DNA from: Aneurinibacillus uraniidurans
Lineage (GTDB): Bacteria; Bacillota; Bacilli; Aneurinibacillales; Aneurinibacillaceae
Assembly (NCBI RefSeq): GCF_028471905.1
Contig: NZ_CP116902.1
Span: 3,056,501 to 3,120,500 of the forward strand
Reading direction: 5' to 3'
Length of the DNA stretch: 64,000 bases
The stretch's first letter is position 1. Each line of letters begins with the position of its first letter. This document shows positions 61,755 through 64,000 of this stretch, piece by piece. The position numbers were made by a program, and so were the translations under genes. Under the pieces are notes generated by a model. It did not search any database, had not been told where the DNA came from, and saw nothing but the letters and a program-made list of their open reading frames with translations.

Positions 61755-62990
61755 ATGGAAGCAACTGCAACTTCACAAAACGAACGGCTGGTTTCGCTTG
61801 ATAGTATCCGTGGATTTGCTCTACTCGGCATTTTTCTTGTGAACATGCCCGCTTTTCATTCCCCTGATTTTATTCGACAGCTCTATACACTACCAGAACA
61901 TCTTTCCCCGCTTGATCAGCGAATCCGGTTATTCTTTGACCTTTTTATCCAAACGAAATTTTATACGATCTTCTCGTTTTTATTCGGTCTTGGTTTCTAT
62001 ATTTTTATGCATCGCGCCGAAAAGCGCGGCCACAATATATACAAACTATTTTCCCGTCGTCTATGTATTCTGTTTGTTATTGGCCTGATTCATCTTGTTT
62101 TTCTTTGGTTTGGGGACATTCTGCATCTGTATGCACTGACTGGATTTTTACTACTGCTGTTTTACAAGCGAAGTAATGCCGTCATTCTTGGATGGGCATT
62201 CGGCCTATTAATTTTGTATTATGGACTACTTTCACTTCAGCTACTTATTGATCCAGCTTCTCTTCTCGCATCACAGACAATCGGTGCCGAAAAGCTGGCA
62301 GAAGCTGTACGGATATATCAGGATGCCTCCTATACGGAGTGGTTAGCTTATCGGATAAACACAGAAATCCCTTATATTTTGGATAGCATTCTACTACAAA
62401 TTCCAGCGATTCTTCCGTTATTTTTATTTGGTCTGTATGCCGGACAGTGTGGAATCTTTCAGGATCTGGCCCGTAATCGAATCGTTGTGAAACGCGTCTG
62501 GATGGTAAGTTTTCTACTTAGCATACCGCTTACAATCTGGGCCGCGCTTGTTCATACAGGTTCCTTCAGCGGCACAACACAGCCCTTCCTACAAGATGTA
62601 GTCATTGGTCTAAATGGTTTACCACTTTGCTTTTTTTATATGTCATCACTTGTTCTACTACTAGACAAAAAGCATTGGCAGAAGTGGCTTCGTCTGCTTA
62701 GCTTCACCGGACAGATGGCGCTGACGAACTATTTACTACAAACTATTCTGTCTTTAAGTATCATATTCGGCTTTGGCCTGTTTAACCGGATGAGCTTAGC
62801 AACCAGTCTTTTACTTTGTCTTGTCTTATATGTAGGCCAAGCCTATTTCAGTTCGTTTTGGCTCAAGCGATATTATTTCGGCCCGGCTGAATGGCTCTGG
62901 CGCACACTGACATACGGGCGCATGCAATCGTTCAGGCGCCTGTATGTACTAGGAGAAGAAAAGACGGAGCAGGAGCAACGACTGAACTAA
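61755..62990 (+). CDS. DUF418 family membrane protein (YeiB-like)
   Basis: A 411-aa polytopic membrane protein. RLVSLDSIRGFALLGIFLVN is the heparan-acetyltransferase-like N-terminus of this family, and the C-terminal DUF418 domain shows FTGQMALTNYLLQTILS and RYYFGPAEWLWRTLTYGR. About nine to ten membrane segments. Function unknown. GGAGGGG precedes the ATG at 61755; a TTG six codons earlier would overlap it. Confidence 0.92.
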   Translation: MEATATSQNERLVSLDSIRGFALLGIFLVNMPAFHSPDFIRQLYTLPEHLSPLDQRIRLFFDLFIQTKFYTIFSFLFGLGFYIFMHRAEKRGHNIYKLFSRRLCILFVIGLIHLVFLWFGDILHLYALTGFLLLLFYKRSNAVILGWAFGLLILYYGLLSLQLLIDPASLLASQTIGAEKLAEAVRIYQDASYTEWLAYRINTEIPYILDSILLQIPAILPLFLFGLYAGQCGIFQDLARNRIVVKRVWMVSFLLSIPLTIWAALVHTGSFSGTTQPFLQDVVIGLNGLPLCFFYMSSLVLLLDKKHWQKWLRLLSFTGQMALTNYLLQTILSLSIIFGFGLFNRMSLATSLLLCLVLYVGQAYFSSFWLKRYYFGPAEWLWRTLTYGRMQSFRRLYVLGEEKTEQEQRLN

Positions 62991-62996
62991 GGGTGG

Positions 62997-63320
62997 CTAT
63001 ACTGTATATCCTTTTTTCGAATCTACCATAATCGTTAACACGTTTTTCGTTTGATCAAATGCAATCGCAGGTTCACCACTGTCGTAATACCACCACTTTT
63101 GTACGATGCCGTCCAGATCATTTTCTATAACAAAAAGATTAAGTTCTGCTTTTAAGTCCATAATCTCTTCAACTAGATCTGGGCGATTAACTTCAATGGT
63201 GAACTTCCACTTATCCGAATGCGGCTCCAATGCATACCCAAATTGATGCTGAATCGAATCCAATAGCAATCGGCTTCCAATAGCATGTCTGATGTAAAAA
63301 TGAGGTTGTTTCGTCATCAT
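62997..63320 (-). CDS. Uncharacterised 107-aa protein
   Basis: MMTKQPHFYIRHAIGSRLLL begins a small soluble protein, probably alpha/beta, with KWWYYDSGEPAIAF and a Val/Thr-rich end. AAGGAG precedes two adjacent ATG codons. I do not recognise a family. It converges on the DUF418 gene with only six bases between stops. Confidence 0.68.
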   Translation of the reverse strand: MMTKQPHFYIRHAIGSRLLLDSIQHQFGYALEPHSDKWKFTIEVNRPDLVEEIMDLKAELNLFVIENDLDGIVQKWWYYDSGEPAIAFDQTKNVLTIMVDSKKGYTV

Positions 63321-63351
63321 TAACTCCTTTTCTCCTTATGCAGTGTAATGT

Positions 63352-63384
63352 AAAAAAAGACCATCTTCACAGCGATGGTCTTTC
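63352..63384 (-). terminator. Terminator of the pirin gene
   Basis: Stem AAAGACCATC/GATGGTCTTT followed by TTTT on the minus strand. Confidence 0.85.
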
Positions 63385-63424
63385 TTATGGCTTGCTACCA
63401 ATACGATACGACGTGTCCGTATTC

Positions 63425-64000
63425 TTATGGCAAATCAATCAGCATGAAGTGTGCATCTGCCTTCGCTTCGATTTTCAGGTCTGATACTCCAGTAATTCTC
63501 GCTGAGTCTCGTCTTGTTAATCTGGTTTGCCCATTTAACATCAGCTCTCCTTCTATCACAAACAAAAAGATTTTACGGTTTGCTGCTTGTTGAAAGGATA
63601 CGGTTTGCTTAGCTTCCACTTCGGACAAATAAAGTGTCAGGTCCTGATGAATAAAAGCGATATCGTCTGACTTAATACGATTCGAAACAACAGGCAGCAA
63701 TTTATTTTTCATCGCCGCTTGATCGTATGCCTTTTGCTCATACGAAGGCGCAAGCCCTTTGGCTTCCGGCATAAACCAGAGCTGCAGGAAATTCACTTCC
63801 TCTGTGTCAGACGGATTAAATTCCGAGTGAACAACTCCGGTTCCAGCGGTCATCCGTTGAATCTCACCCGGACGAAGCACTTCAGCACCGCCCGTACTAT
63901 CCTGATGCTTTAGCTGACCTTTTAGAACAATGCTAACAATCTCCATATCGCGGTGCGGATGGGCTCCGAATCCATTGTCTGGTGCCACAAAGTCATCGTT
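63425..64000 (-). CDS. Pirin family protein, N-terminus beyond window
   Basis: About 191 residues of a bicupin pirin (YhhW-like). Reading enters from the right edge with NDDFVAPDNGFGAHPHRDME, so the true start lies outside; a GTG at 63988 is internal. Metal-binding residues His/His in GFGAHPHRDMEI and His/Glu in TGVVHSEFNP are present. Some relatives are quercetin 2,3-dioxygenases, others are of unknown function. Confidence 0.92.
   Translation of the reverse strand, partial: NDDFVAPDNGFGAHPHRDMEIVSIVLKGQLKHQDSTGGAEVLRPGEIQRMTAGTGVVHSEFNPSDTEEVNFLQLWFMPEAKGLAPSYEQKAYDQAAMKNKLLPVVSNRIKSDDIAFIHQDLTLYLSEVEAKQTVSFQQAANRKIFLFVIEGELMLNGQTRLTRRDSARITGVSDLKIEAKADAHFMLIDLP

Noticed and set aside
1-64000. 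CRISPR arrays, tRNA or rRNA genes, phage genes, transposase genes
   Set aside because: No regularly spaced repeats, no cloverleaf or rRNA sequence and no transposase or phage structural motifs were seen on either strand.

Overview
The window looks like chromosomal DNA from an aerobic, spore-forming Bacillota of the Brevibacillus/Aneurinibacillus type. The gene order largely follows the Bacillus backbone: infC-rpmI-rplT, thrS, ytxC, dnaI, dnaB, nrdR, gapB, coaE, ytaF, mutM, polA, phoR, phoP, mdh, icd, citZ, ytvI, fxsA, pyk, accA, accD, ytsJ, dnaE, ytrH, ytrI. Sporulation genes (ytxC, ytaF, ytvI, ytrH, ytrI), a T-box, an S-box and an L20 leader fit this. A futalosine-pathway mqnC and the absence of pfkA between accA and pyk point away from Bacillus proper; Aneurinibacillus is my best guess, by inference only.

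Layout. 0-5.5 kb: the 3' end of psd, two unrecognised genes, an orphan PocR-PAS-PAS histidine kinase, a CoA-binding protein and a SAM methyltransferase. 5.6-7 kb: the infC operon with an L20-type leader and an ATT start codon. 7-13.9 kb: signalling genes (a GGDEF-EAL-CBS-GGDEF protein, a chemoreceptor behind a sigma-54-type promoter, a Crp/Fnr regulator) and small genes. 14.1-18 kb: an AT-rich two-gene island with a PD-(D/E)XK-like N-terminal domain, its own promoter and a palindrome. 18-32.5 kb: T-box/thrS, ytxC, a probable small RNA, the S-box/yezD/sulfate-uptake operon, a PilZ protein, mqnC, dnaI/dnaB and a beta-CASP nuclease. 32.5-61.6 kb: central metabolism (gapB, TCA genes, pyk, accDA, malic enzyme), DNA replication and repair (polA, mutM, dnaE), phoPR and sporulation genes, almost all on the minus strand. 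61.7-64 kb: a DUF418 membrane protein, a small hypothetical gene and a partial pirin.

The most unusual content is non-coding. A dispersed structured element of about 230-400 bp occurs as three recognisable copies (11.57-11.97 kb, 39.80-40.03 kb, 39.78-40.42 kb) and one decayed copy (about 18.0-18.1 kb). Its long terminal arms keep base pairing although their sequence differs completely between copies. One copy has jumped into the tail of another and left a 7-bp target duplication. Four Rho-independent terminators share a conserved apical loop, and two of them sit directly beside an element copy. Other second-look items are the two-gene island, a free-standing RNA gene of about 95 nt with anti-Shine-Dalgarno-like C-rich tracts, and three 16-bp palindromes upstream of the sigma-54-type promoter.

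Taken together, the core genes suggest an organism geared to organic and amino acids (malic enzyme, gluconeogenic gapB, complete citZ-icd-mdh cluster, no pfkA at the usual place) with extensive c-di-GMP, chemotaxis and two-component signalling. All calls come from reading sequence and remembered family features; no database search was run.
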